A stretch of DNA of 64,000 nt from Cyanophora paradoxa (GCA_004431415.1 QPMI01000121.1:62001-126000); one strand, 5' to 3'; shown: positions 45,001-54,840, counted from the first letter of the stretch. Notes: a model not told the origin generated them from the letters alone. Numbers and translations: made by a program.

Positions 45001-46101
45001 AAGATGAATGACAACGTAGGAAAACAGGTTACCGATTTATCCCGGTATCAGTGCTTTGTTATCGATGAGGTTTACCAGTTCCCCATTCGCGAATTGGAGG
45101 CGCTGAGAGACATTATGACTATCCATTTTCCGGATAAGTTGTATATCGTTACAGGTGATCCATTCCAGATCCCACCGATTCAATTTATCGACATTGACCA
45201 TCGCGACTACTACAATAAGATCTTTGACCGGTTGTTTAAGAATGAGGTTTATTTACAAGTCGGAAAGCGACACAAAGACCCCGAAGATCAGGTTAAAATA
45301 GATCAATTAAAACATGATCTATTCGTGGCTAAAATGCGTGTTCCGGAGGCAGCGGCGCGGTTAGGTCTTGCATTTGTGAATGAAATGGAAAAAGGCGACA
45401 TTTCCATAGTTCAATCTAACCGCAAGTCCGCGGAAGTGAATAATGCGATGCATAGGATGCTTTACGGTGTTGACATGGTTTATGAGGAAGGCGTGCATTT
45501 GATTGCAAAGTATCAAATCACAACAAATGAGGGTATCATTTATCGCGGATTTGAATATGAAGTAATCAAATACGAAGCTGAAAAAGTCCTTACGCTAAAA
45601 GACGTTGACACCGAAGAAATCTATAATGCGAAGCCCGAAGACATCAAATATTTCGCATTATCGCATGGTTTCACTTGTTACAGCATTCAAGGCGACACTA
45701 TCAGAGATAAACGGGTGGTTGTGTATCAGACTACCTCGCCATACATGACCGCTGAGAGTTTCTATGTTGCAGTTACGCGAACCGAAAGACTTTCTGACAC
45801 TGTGATTTTCGTAGATGAGGACGAAAGACGGAGAGTTGGTATGGAGAAGGTTGAGTTTGCCGTTAAAATCAGATCACACAAGGCGGAAGACAAGAAGTGT
45901 AACCGCGAGTTTGACGTGGCGGATTACATCGATTGGGAATGGAAGGGTTACCGCTTTGGTAAGCAGCATGGACGCTGTGGAAGGTGTGGCGATATTATGG
46001 ATTCGGAAGATGCGACAGTAGACCGTTATAACAACGCAATCGCCCACATTAAGCCGAACTGTTTCTTGTCTCATAATAGGTGTAATTGCGCAGCGCAGTA
46101 A
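42001..46101 (+). CDS. Family-B-like DNA polymerase fused to SF1 helicase with C-terminal zinc motif
   Basis: 1366 aa, the element's replication protein. Residues about 45-110 are a Lys/Glu-rich charged helix. A region around 290-410 (DESLIIKDCLIEALHQVI; then VYVQISNDHVYVLNKDL) resembles segments preceding divergent viral PolB cores. Polymerase motif A is KLDISKAYTHIV near 588; motif B is SNHTIGKFGKKS near 720; motif C is IRTDEFLID near 835, where the first Asp of the usual DTD is Arg but the metal-binding second Asp is kept. The helicase part has Walker A PGTGKTT near 937, DEVYQFP near 1022, TGDPFQIPPI near 1051, SHGFTCYSIQGDT near 1221 and YVAVTRTER near 1255, an SF1 (Pif1/RecD-like) order. 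The C terminus (CGRCGD...DRYNNAIAHIKPNC...NRCNC) is an HNH-like zinc motif. Exonuclease motifs were not located. The stop overlaps the integrase start (taATG). Confidence 0.88.
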   Translation: MFSFATVKNIIGSVVESVSNLPGIRSIPFIGNAIKRIANDRFERVVKELEARKSEKKEKTKEEIRAERKKRKQEKKEKRALRTIKNIQKQEGKKFKGKVRRLIRRIEAENGETVSVHVRFYALPDDIDNLPQNRDVVLHKDTPYVETQKSGKRALIMTCPKDVLIARLAEVEDEFNNFLAVWEIDNIATFLLNIADRNANNRDYNYVKIFANPQVNGSDIPYPDVMSIEEIVVSDNTTVYPLNERALRDGEAPKIVSRFIKYTLNGGAKSVLDQIKPDESLIIKDCLIEALHQVIVKSFEYAHSISKYKKVNYSKEWLYEQIKGHAPNETSDWGTSFNEILPFLQKWRIRFIAIGKDDKVIHSLCYKPTRTNSHLVPASVYVQISNDHVYVLNKDLSKLVRSFNGTAARETKAVGSSSLKYKIKTQFNDISHPAYSEEEIVEIVKREKENNATKVTITYSKPLFELLGSFRKANHEVNATISDEGIVSYIHYKIEDIDVCILPPGNMVNMDDVDVNLRDEEHRKLFNEMSQMMNRALINRNVKSKYNPETFTAFTKGQQSALNGFFATSTAELQQLFEGVMYGAFDTHKLDISKAYTHIVSKLIKNFPVFSSFDRFEKVVVTCSDDIEVDAFYSVKVRAKHFTVNRKDQLINNMSQYKRILVDSKFNLLYGAVLKEFYDDIRDDVIIEAVVRPYRVVKNVTLQAFKQLFASNLSIKEKKDISNHTIGKFGKKSQRKIQTTIFFNKNDALNFVQENGGKLRSLNFDSKKPKRTTVRNEAKTETPMLWYVNQEGEEKMLIDGFLPIQCQIYSIMRGIMYKLAKDLRADGVGVLRIRTDEFLIDKPYPFEPFDRDLFENTGKYDVKPFNLAPIASQQSKKKKRNNANGWITFDRLKQRDERFITVEKVNHKVFKFKDEYNVEAIVNAMEGKGNVIIRGVKPGTGKTTLAKAMTRKYGKNCLFIAPTNIRCKQLRMELKKEWCEVDMVDVKTIYKSLHLNIDPEKMNDNVGKQVTDLSRYQCFVIDEVYQFPIRELEALRDIMTIHFPDKLYIVTGDPFQIPPIQFIDIDHRDYYNKIFDRLFKNEVYLQVGKRHKDPEDQVKIDQLKHDLFVAKMRVPEAAARLGLAFVNEMEKGDISIVQSNRKSAEVNNAMHRMLYGVDMVYEEGVHLIAKYQITTNEGIIYRGFEYEVIKYEAEKVLTLKDVDTEEIYNAKPEDIKYFALSHGFTCYSIQGDTIRDKRVVVYQTTSPYMTAESFYVAVTRTERLSDTVIFVDEDERRRVGMEKVEFAVKIRSHKAEDKKCNREFDVADYIDWEWKGYRFGKQHGRCGRCGDIMDSEDATVDRYNNAIAHIKPNCFLSHNRCNCAAQ

Positions 46102-47159
46102 TGGATAACGTGTTATCTTACAAGAAATACCGGCAGAAGTTGATAAACGATAAAGTGACATTTGATGAAGCAGAATTAAAGAAACGTTTTATAAATTCGG
46201 AAGTGCATCAGATATTTAAGAAACCAAAGAAACCGAAGACATTTCTAAGAGTTGTTGCTATGCCTTATTCGTTTCAGGTGGACATAATGAATTTTAAAGG
46301 ATATCAAACCGCGAATAATGGGATTTACAAGATGATAAGTTTTATTGATATATTAAGTCGGAAGGCTTTCGTGTATCCGTTTAAGAAAAATGAAGAAATC
46401 CGCGAAATTTTGAATAAGTTTAAGGTTGAGGCAGGTAAGGTTAATGGATTGGCGGGGGATCATGAATTTAGCAGCGCAATTTATAAAGATTGGTGTGATG
46501 CTAACGGCGTAAGATTATACACAGATGTTGCGAAAGATGACCATGTAACAGTTGGTAATAAGTTGGGAATTATTGACAGATTCACACGGACTTTTAAGCA
46601 ATATTTGAGGAAGGCGATGACGGCAAAGGGAACCACGAAGTGGATAGATTTAATAGATGAAGTTCTTTCGATTTACAATAGTTCACCTCATAGTTCCTTA
46701 AAAGACGATTCACCCAATGCGGTATTTGCAAGTGATCAGAAACAGCTTTTTATACATCTACGTGATATTGTGCATAATAAGCATATTCAAGAGAAGGAAA
46801 AGAGGGATACAGTAAAACCGGGCGATACTGTGCGAGTGTTAGAAGGTAAAAAAAGTGCATTTGAAAAGGAAGGCGCGCGATTCAGTCAGAAGGTTTATAA
46901 AGTCGGAAGATCTGACGGGAATAGGTTTAAGATGTTGGAGGACATGGACGGAGACGAGAAGGAAGTAAAGAGACGCTTTAAGAAGCAAGAGTTACAGAAG
47001 GTGAATGTGAAAGACGTAATTAAGATACCGTCGCAAAAACGAATAGAACGAGTAAAAAAGGTAAATGCTGTGAATCAGAAGATGAAGAAGGAAGGAATTA
47101 AACCGAATCGAAAAGTAACCGTGAGGAAGAAGTATAATTTAAGGAAGGGTGTAATGTGA
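46101..47159 (+). CDS. Retroviral-type (rve) integrase
   Basis: 352 aa from ATG 46101, which overlaps the polymerase stop as taATG; an in-frame ATG at 46086 would overlap further and is less likely. The RNase H-like core carries FQVDIMNF (D61), LAGDHEFSSA (D120) and GIIDRFTRTFKQYL (D159). Spacing D120-D159 fits the D,D-35-E pattern, with Asp in the position normally held by Glu. A C-terminal SH3-like segment (PGDTVRVLEG; FSQKVYKVGR) is typical of Maverick/Polinton integrases, followed by a long Lys/Arg-rich tail. It would join element ends to target DNA, giving the 6-bp duplication. The last 13 bases of the gene lie in the right terminal repeat. Confidence 0.9.
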   Translation: MDNVLSYKKYRQKLINDKVTFDEAELKKRFINSEVHQIFKKPKKPKTFLRVVAMPYSFQVDIMNFKGYQTANNGIYKMISFIDILSRKAFVYPFKKNEEIREILNKFKVEAGKVNGLAGDHEFSSAIYKDWCDANGVRLYTDVAKDDHVTVGNKLGIIDRFTRTFKQYLRKAMTAKGTTKWIDLIDEVLSIYNSSPHSSLKDDSPNAVFASDQKQLFIHLRDIVHNKHIQEKEKRDTVKPGDTVRVLEGKKSAFEKEGARFSQKVYKVGRSDGNRFKMLEDMDGDEKEVKRRFKKQELQKVNVKDVIKIPSQKRIERVKKVNAVNQKMKKEGIKPNRKVTVRKKYNLRKGVM

Positions 47160-47420
47160 AATGGGTGTAACGGGTGTAACTGTGAATGGTTTATGTGTAG
47201 TTATGGTTTGTTGTTTTTTATGGATTCAATCGATTAAATGGGTATTTCATCGATTGTTTTATATGTATATTGGTTGTATCATCGGGAATCTCTCGATTAA
47301 ATGGGTATTTCATCGATTGTTTTATCGTGAATATATTGTGTTATCGGGAATCGTAAAGTTGTTACTGAATGTCGTAAATAAAATGCGCTAAAATTTGGGT
47401 GTAATGCACACAAGTCAAGT
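47147..47420 (-). repeat. Right terminal inverted repeat (274 bp)
   Basis: Exact reverse complement of 35463-35736, including the internal 33-bp direct repeats (47230-47262 and 47293-47325). A 76-codon open frame appears identically in both repeats and is probably not a gene. Confidence 0.97.
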
Positions 47421-47425
47421 CACGC
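47421..47425 (+). repeat. Right target-site duplication, one base lost (cacgc)
   Basis: Directly follows the right terminal repeat and leads into cctgtacactatg, the gene A sequence after the target. See the left copy at 35457-35462. Confidence 0.65.
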
Positions 47426-47734
47426 CCTGTACACTATGTACCCCTGCTGACGCTGGGAGACAGTCCGCCAGGAAAGGTGCCGCGTGAAGACCGCGCAGAC
47501 TGCAGGGGTACGGAACCTTGGCTCGCGCCAGCAGCCTCATCATCGCGTCACGCGCTTATTGCAATAAATGTCTTTTCTGCTGCAGACTGCGCCGCTGGAA
47601 CGTACCCCAGCGGCGGCATCTGCCTGCCGTGTCCGCCTCTAACTACCTCACGTTCCGGGGGTTCGCGGCCCCCTCAGGCATTCAATCAATTTTTGATCGA
47701 CCACGCAGACCCGACTTGCACCCGCTGCCCTGCT

Positions 47735-48895
47735 GGTGCCGCGACTGCGTTGGAAAGACATACGCCCCTCTTATCGGAATGACCGCGTGCCAAGATTGGT
47801 ATGCTGGGCTTCTGTTCGCTTCCGTTTGCAATGCTGAATGCATGCACACAGCGAGCCTGGTTTTGTTGCGGACGAAACGCGCGAAGTTTGCTCGCCGTGT
47901 CCGAGTGGTTCTGCAAGGCCTGCGAGCGCCAGCTCCTGCCACGTGTGCCCCGCCGCGTATTTCGCCAACGCACCCGGCCGCGCCCAATGCGATTTTTGGT
48001 CCGCGCCCACGATCCGTTGTCGCGGCGCCCGCCTTTTGCGCCTGAGCCCGTCTTGCAGCCCCCAGGGACCGAGTCTGCCGACAATCGCGTGGCCTGCACG
48101 CCGTGTCCCTTGGGTTATGCGGAGGTGAACGGCACGCGGACGTGCCGGTTCTGCGACGAGGGAACAGTCGCAGAGGACCAGGGCGCGGTCGAGTGCAGAT
48201 CTTGTGCCCCTGGTGAAATCTCCAACGGCGATCGGTGCGCCAAAATCGATGAAGTGTCGAACTAAGTCTCTGCGTGAAGTCGACGTGCTCGCTCGCAGCA
48301 CGCGCTGCACTCCCTGCCAAGCGGGACGTTCAAGCCTCGGAACATGAACGTCTGTCTGCCGTGCCGGATCGGGACCTGGGCGCCAGCAGGCTCACAGGCG
48401 TGCCGTCCGTGCGAGCCTGGATCGTACGCATCCGAAGACTCCAGCGAGTGCATCGCGTGCACTCCAGGCACGTTCATGCCGGAGGGCTCCCAGGCCTGCC
48501 TCAGGGTGCGCGCTCGTTCGTATCAGTCTCTCGCCTTTTCGAACAGCGAACCTTTCGCGGTCCAGTGTCCCGAGAACTTCATCGCGCCTGATCCTGGGAC
48601 GGCCTTCGCGTGCACCCCTTGCGATGCCGGGTACACAGCGTCAGCCAACCGCCGCGTTTGCGAGCCCTGCGCTCTGGTGCTTATCCTCTTTGTTTATTCT
48701 GGATGCAATTTCCCTCGAGCTCTGTGGATTGATTTTCCGCCACCTTTTGCAGGGCTTCTACAGGCCTCTGGACAGCAACAGCACGGGGTGCATTCCATGT
48801 GGGCCGGGAACTGTCTCGCGGTCCGCAGGCACCGGCGAGTGTGAGCAGTGGTGCGTCTTTGTGTAATTGTAATGCAGCCCATGCGCAGTCTACGC
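47735..48895 (+). repeat. 1.16-kb direct repeat right of the element
   Basis: Partner of 34301-35462. The junction at 47735-47736 shares only gg between the two joined sequences (ctgctgg and ggtgccgcg). Confidence 0.85.
48890..48895 (+). other. Uninterrupted target site (empty site 2) in copy B
   Basis: cagtctacgccctgtac without insertion, identical to 26031-26047. It confirms the target hexamer ctacgc. Confidence 0.85.
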
Positions 48896-51800
48896 CCTGT
48901 ACACTATGTACCCCTGCTGACGCTGGGAGACAGTCCGCCAGGAAAGGTGCCGCGTGAAGACCGCGCAGACTGCAGGGGTACGGAACCTTGGCTCGCGCCA
49001 GCAGCCTCATCATCGCGTCACGCGCTTATTGCAATAAATGTCTTTTCTGCTGCAGACTGCGCCGCTGGAACGTACCCCAGCGGCGGCATCTGCCTGCCGT
49101 GTCCGCCTCTAACTACCTCACGTTCCGGGGTTCGCGGCCCCCTCAGGCATTCAATCAATTTTTGATCGACCACGCAGACCCGACTTGCACCCGCTGCCCT
49201 GCTGGATCGATCTCCGACGATGCCCGCAAAGCGTGCATACCGTGCCCGTCGTCGATGTACCTGCCGCCGAGCAGCGAAGTCTGCCTTCCGTGCCCCATGA
49301 ATTCGATTTCGCAAGCCGGGTCCACGGGCTGCACTTGGTGGTACGTTGCATACTTGCTGTGTCACAGTGTTTCTCTCCGTTCGGGACTCGCTAACGAGCC
49401 GCCGCGTCAATTTGTTGCAGCTTGGAAGGCTATGTGGTGGGTTGCTTGCCATCGGGTTTTGCTTGCCTGATATCAATAACGAGCGCCTCGAATCTCGCAG
49501 TCTGACGAGTCCCAAACGTTCTGCGAGGTAAGCTGTTGCTGGCCTGATTCCGAGAGGGGACGCAATGGCGACCGCCGGGCGCAGGTCTGTTCGAAGGGCA
49601 CCTTCAGAAATGCGACGATGTCCTACTGCGAGCCTTGGTCCGTCCGAGCATGCCCGGCCCTTTGTTTCATTGCGACGTGCAAGTTTTCGCGTTGATTGTG
49701 CGTGTTTCTCGCGCAGCCCGTCCGGCACCTTCGCGGCGGCCGCAGGATCCGCGGCCTGCACGCTGTGCTCGTCGACGCAGCTGTGCCCGATCGCGACCTC
49801 GGAGCCGATCGACATATCCGACTTCAAGAAACTCATATCGGAGACCATTTCCGAGGCCCTCGCCGCCGCGAAGGAGGGGCTGCAGCCCGCTACAGGCAGA
49901 GTGCGGCGCGGCCTGTTACTCGCTCGGAGGCTGCTGGGCGCCGGGGATTTCCTCAAGCGTATCTCGAGCGACGAGACTGCGATGTCCTTTGTCAGCGAGA
50001 ACGTGACGTGCGCGTGCATTGTTCTGAGCGGGTCCGACTGCTGCCGACCCCCTCTCGTGTCTGCTTCGCAGGTACGATACGAACACTGCAACGATCGTCC
50101 GGCCTGTGCGTGGAGTATTGTAATCTTCACTTCCGAAAAACCCTGAGCTCGAGCGTTCGTTTCTCCAGGAAATCCGCACGGAAGAGGTCGCAAAGCAGCG
50201 CCTCTACCTGGTACGAAGTTGAACTAGCTAGATAGATAGCGCGGATATTCCGCTCTGGATCTCAATCGGAGCGACCGACCGCGCGCCCCGCGCAGGTCTT
50301 CGCGCTGCTGGTCTCGTGCGTCGGGGTCCTCCTGCTCCTCGCCGGCGTCTGCCTCTACTCCTACCTAAAGGTACGCTCTGTTATGTTATGTTATGGTATG
50401 TTATGCTATGTTTCGATCGGTACTCGTTTACGGATAGGTTCCGCTGGCTTCGCCGTCGGAGCGCAAGCTGGAGCGCGCAGAGCACAGGCAGCGGCGAGCC
50501 GAGCGTGTAAGCCGAGCCAGTCGTTTAGTATTTCCTCTGTTACAAACTCGACAATTCATGGCGCGGCCGCGATTCGTCAGATCATGAAGCTCGACCGGCT
50601 TTACACAAACCTCATCGCCACAAAGCGCCAGGAGGTCAAAGGCGATGCGAAGAACGAGACGGCGAAGACGCAACAGGAGGAGGCGGCGGAGGACGAAGAG
50701 GAGAACCAGAAGACTCTCTACGGCGTCATCTTCACGATGATCGGCATCGGTCTCGCCGCCATCGCAGCCGGCTACGTGCTGCTGCAATTCGTGCGCCCAG
50801 CACTGCGCCGCGCGCATTCCGTACCGCCGCGCGGCGCCTTAGCCTTTGCCGCCTTGCGCGCAGTCCATCGCGAACTTCAGCATCATCCAGACGCTCCAGC
50901 CGGGGGCCTCGCCATCCGCCGCAGACATCGCCGGCGCGCTCAACGTCACCGCCTCCTTCGCCGGCTTTGCTGGTGCCCTCGTTCCTCGAACGTCGGTCTT
51001 GGTCTCGGTGTTCACGAATGCTTACGAACGCGCAGGCCCATGCCAGATCGTGCAGCGAGCCGGAGAAAGCGCTCTGAACGTGTCGCGTTTCGACGGGCGC
51101 GCGGGTGTCGACGTGTTCGTCTCGGGGATCGGGCCCGTCGACGGCTGGCCCGCGCCGGTCGCCGAAACGAGCTTCAGCGCCGGTCGCCGCACATGCTTGT
51201 CCGTTTGAATTCTCGATTTCGACCTACATTTACATTGTTCGACCAATCGGCTCCCCTGTGCACGCAGAGTCAGCTGGCGGTGTGCGAAATGCCGTCTCCT
51301 GGCCGCCAGCAACGTCACTGTCGACTTCCGCCTCGTCTCGCGCCTCGCTCTTGCGGTCGCCGTCAACTACGCCATACAGGTCCGCCGCTCTCAGAAGCAG
51401 ATCTTTTCTCGTGTGGGTTCTCTGAAGCGGGATGCAGGTCCCGTCCAACCTGTCCATCGAGGGGTCATCGTGCCCTCCTCGCAAGCCGAGTTCTCCGTCT
51501 TCCGCGGCACAGTCCCGGTCACCGTCCCCGTGTCTCTGTTTCCGCTGCACTTTGAGGTCTGGTGGACCGCCCTTGAGCGCTCCCGTGAACGTGCGCTTGG
51601 CGTTGATCTGCTCGCAGGACGAGCGCGACGGCACGCCGCGGTACGACGCGGCCCTGCGCCCTGCCGACAATCGGGCGACCGAGAAGGGCGAGGGATCTTT
51701 CGTGTGTTCAGATCTGTGTCGGATCCTGACCGCTCGGATCACTGCCGCGTGTGCTTACGCCCCATCCCGCGCTCTCCAGGGCCTCTGCTCGTTCACGAAA

Positions 51801-52992
51801 CCGCTCTCCGATCCGGAGTGTGCCGGAGAATCCGTTACCTTCCGCGTCCTCTTCAACATCGACAACATCTACGTCCGAGTGCGCCTTGCCGGCCGTCGAC
51901 CCGCGGCGCTGCTTTTCCGCCTGTGCGTCGCGATCGTGACCGCCGCACCCTGCCGCAGGTGTACCGCAAGGTGAAGGCCTCCATCGCCGACATGCTCGCG
52001 GACCTGTCGTCCCTCACGCAGACCGCCATCGCCGTGCGCCAGACGCCGCCTCGTTGTCCAGTGTCCGAGAGACGGCTCGCAGATCGGAGGCCAGATCGCA
52101 GTCACGGCTCTCACCGCGCGCTACTTCATGAAGGTAGCGAGCAGCCGCTTGTCTGGAGGACGCCGACGCTGAGGGGCTCTGACCCGCGCCTCCTGCAGGG
52201 ACGGCGCGGCCAGCCGACGGAAGACGCACGGGGAGAGCTCGCCGATCGCGACAGTTCGTCGACTGCCGGCTCGAGCGTGGCGGCAGATCCAAAGCTGCAG
52301 CTCCGGAATCCTGCCGTGGGCAAACAGCACGCAGCCTCTGCCAGCGACCTGAAGCCGGATGTGCCGAGATCCTCAACACCCTCGGGTTCCGTGCGCGCGC
52401 CCGCGCGAATGACTCGGAGGCGGAGCAACAGCTTCGGCGACATCGAGGGGCTCGGGGCTGTCCACATCTACGAGATCGACGACGACCCAGCGGACCGTGC
52501 ATCAAGGGCGGCCCACGGGCCGCGCTCCAAGTCTCCCGGTCTGCCCCCGCGGCGACGGCGACGGCGGGCAGCCACGGCCACACCTCCCGATCCACGGGCC
52601 CTTCGTCCTCGTCGGCCCAGCCCCTCATCCCCGGCCCCAGCAGCCGCTACGCTTACAGCGTCGCGAGCGCTACCGCCACGCTGCCCATCCCGAACCTCCC
52701 CGCAAGCGCAGTGCGGGTCATCAGCCTCTTGGGATCGAGCGCGAGCGCGGCGGGCAGCTCGAACTCGAGCGTCGCGGGCAGCTCGGAAGCGAAGCGGCCG
52801 GCCGCGCCCGCGGGCAGCGTCGGGGCGGCCTCCCTACCCCTCGCCGGGCCTTCTCCCGACTCGTCTACTTCCAGAGCCATCTCGGCCTCGGCCGCGGGCC
52901 CCAGCTCCGATGTCGGCAGTCTTGGCCCGCGCGTGGAGCAGCCGGCTGTCGAGAGCACCGGCCGGGATGATGCTGTCCCTTCCCCCCCGTAA

Positions 52993-53827
52993 GATTCAAA
53001 CAAGCATCTCACTTTACCTTGTAGCTTGCTTCTCCTTATCCTGTAATCGCGAATGCATTGCAGCGGTTTATACGAATATCATTGAAACAATAGTATACGT
53101 ATGCAGCTTTTTTGGTAAATTACCGGCCACAGCCTCCAGTGTCTCACAGCCTCTTTGCCCCTTGTCCCACAGCCTCTTTGCCCCCACTGGGCTACGATCT
53201 CGCGGTCTCCCAGACCCCGGGAGTCTAGATCTCCTGCCCCTTCGCGTTTTTTGCAGCGGCGCCGGCCCCTGTCCCGAGCTCGAGTACTAGCCCCGCACCG
53301 TACCGCGCCCGAAGCTGAGCCGCCTCCGCCCTGGCCACGTGCATTCCCCCTTCCTTCTTGCTTCCGTATATGCTGGCTACTGGGATATTAGCTATAGGTT
53401 GGAGGGTAAATCAGGGGAGAGGATAGGCAGGGGCGGAGGGAGGAAGCGAGGCGGGCATTATATATGGTATGGCGAAAAAGGCGGCTGCTGGGTGCAATTC
53501 CGAAAGTTCATGATCAACCCGCGGCCGGGGACGGGCACATGCAGCCTAGTACCGCTCTCCGGCCCCGGGCCGAGGCTACCGTGTTACACAATATTGGTGC
53601 GCACGATATATAAGAGCGTTTATAGATAGACCCGGCCTCCGACCATAGTAATGAGTGCGGTTTCAAATCACTGAGTCAGTGCGTTTTCATTCATATGCAT
53701 GGCAAAAAACGCACTAATTTGGTACCGCGCTAATATTATGCGTGCACTATAATTGTGTTACACGGTAGCGCTCTGAAGGCTGGACTCGGGAGTCGGGACT
53801 CGAGGGCCCGGCCCGGCGGGCCCGGCC
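52993..53827. repeat. Duplicated downstream flank of gene A
   Basis: Matches 30142-30976 with a constant offset of 22851. Similarity ends after ggcccggcc, where gene A continues taacctatg and copy B continues gcgccgggc. Confidence 0.9.
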
Positions 53828-54840
53828 GCGCCGGGCCGCGGGGCCCCGGCAGCCGGCGGCAGATCCGCCGAGTCCGCGGCCGGCCGCTGCATATAGCCAG
53901 CCCCCGCCGCGCGATCGGCGGTGATTTGGGCCATCATTTGGCACGTCGACGTACGACTGGTACTTATACGTATCATAGGCATACAGCTCCATGGACCATG
54001 TTCATGTTGTCAGGATGTTGATCATGAGCCGCAACTTGAGCGAGTTCGTTCAACTTCGTGCGTTTAAAACAGATGGTTTCACATGCGACAAGGTATGGGG
54101 CATGCAATGCCATGCATATGCACTTGAGCTGCGTGACTCAACAACAACAGCAACAGCGATGGAACCGGGCAACAACAGCGATGAGCTGCACTTCCAAGGC
54201 AACAACAGCGATGGAACCGGGAAAGATTTAATTTGGGATATCGATAGACTAGGAATTCGAAGTTGAACTAGTACTAAGTTCAACTGTTCAAGGCTCAAGC
54301 ATCGCTTGCTGCGTGCGCATCGATGGGGCGGCATTGGGGCCATCGGCTCATTGGGCTGTCACTCAGTGACTGTAAATATTAAATCGCGATCGCCTGTAGC
54401 CTGTAGGTTCGATCGAAAAATTAAAAGCTTTGTAGCGAAAGCTTTCGAATTCAAGTGGTCCGATCAACGACTCCGATGATTCCGAACGTCGAACTTACAG
54501 AAGTATCCTTACTTACCTACTCGATCTTGGTAAGTTAGCCAATGATAGGTTGGTAAGTTAGTCAGCAACCGTCGATCGGTCGACAGCGACGGTCACTCGA
54601 GCTCGCGAGTCGCGAATCGCGATCGCGCGCCGGCGGGGCGCCCCGGCCGCGCCCGGCGGGCGCCGGCGCCGGCGCCGCGCCGCGCGCGCGCGCGACGCCG
54701 CCGACGTCGACGCGATCATATGCATCGCCGATGACCGTCGGACGCCGAGTCGGGCTGACTCGGGCATGGCACAGTGGCCGTGTCAGTGCGTGGGGCACTA
54801 TTTTAGCTATGGGGACACATAAATACCGCGTCCACTTAAT

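Larger units (their letters stand above)
35463..47420. mobile_element. Integrated Polinton-like virus (Maverick/PLV/virophage group), apparently intact
   Basis: An 11,958-bp AT-rich, intronless block bounded by identical 274-bp terminal inverted repeats and a 6-bp target duplication. It carries the morphogenesis set of this group (packaging ATPase, major capsid protein, penton), a polymerase-helicase fusion, a retroviral-type integrase and at least six small genes. Genes are densely packed, with overlaps or short gaps, and none has an internal stop. Base composition and lack of introns contrast sharply with the surrounding host gene. Integrase plus terminal inverted repeats point to the Polinton/Maverick lifestyle; capsid genes imply virion production. 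I see no adenovirus-type maturation protease. Identical terminal repeats and intact genes suggest a recent insertion. Confidence 0.93.
47421..52992 (+). pseudogene. Copy B, right part: rearranged continuation of duplicated gene A
   Basis: 47424-47736 equals 26039-26351 of gene A; at 47735 the sequence jumps back to gene A position 24878 (ggtgccgcgactg) and then follows gene A to its stop (30141 equals 52992). The jump repeats part of the Cys-rich array. Relative to gene A six single-base losses occur, near 48061, 48325, 49128, 49577, 51461 and 52551, most in coding sequence. The 52551 loss shifts the frame of the tail exon, so its end is read in another frame. Transmembrane helix 1 is at about 50300-50374. 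If the losses are sequencing errors the 3' part could still be an intact coding region. Confidence 0.65.

Noticed and set aside
54137-54222. Possible CRISPR-like or coding tandem repeat (caacaacagcgatgga units)
   Set aside because: Units are short, irregular and without spacers; it is a simple tandem duplication in a non-coding spacer.
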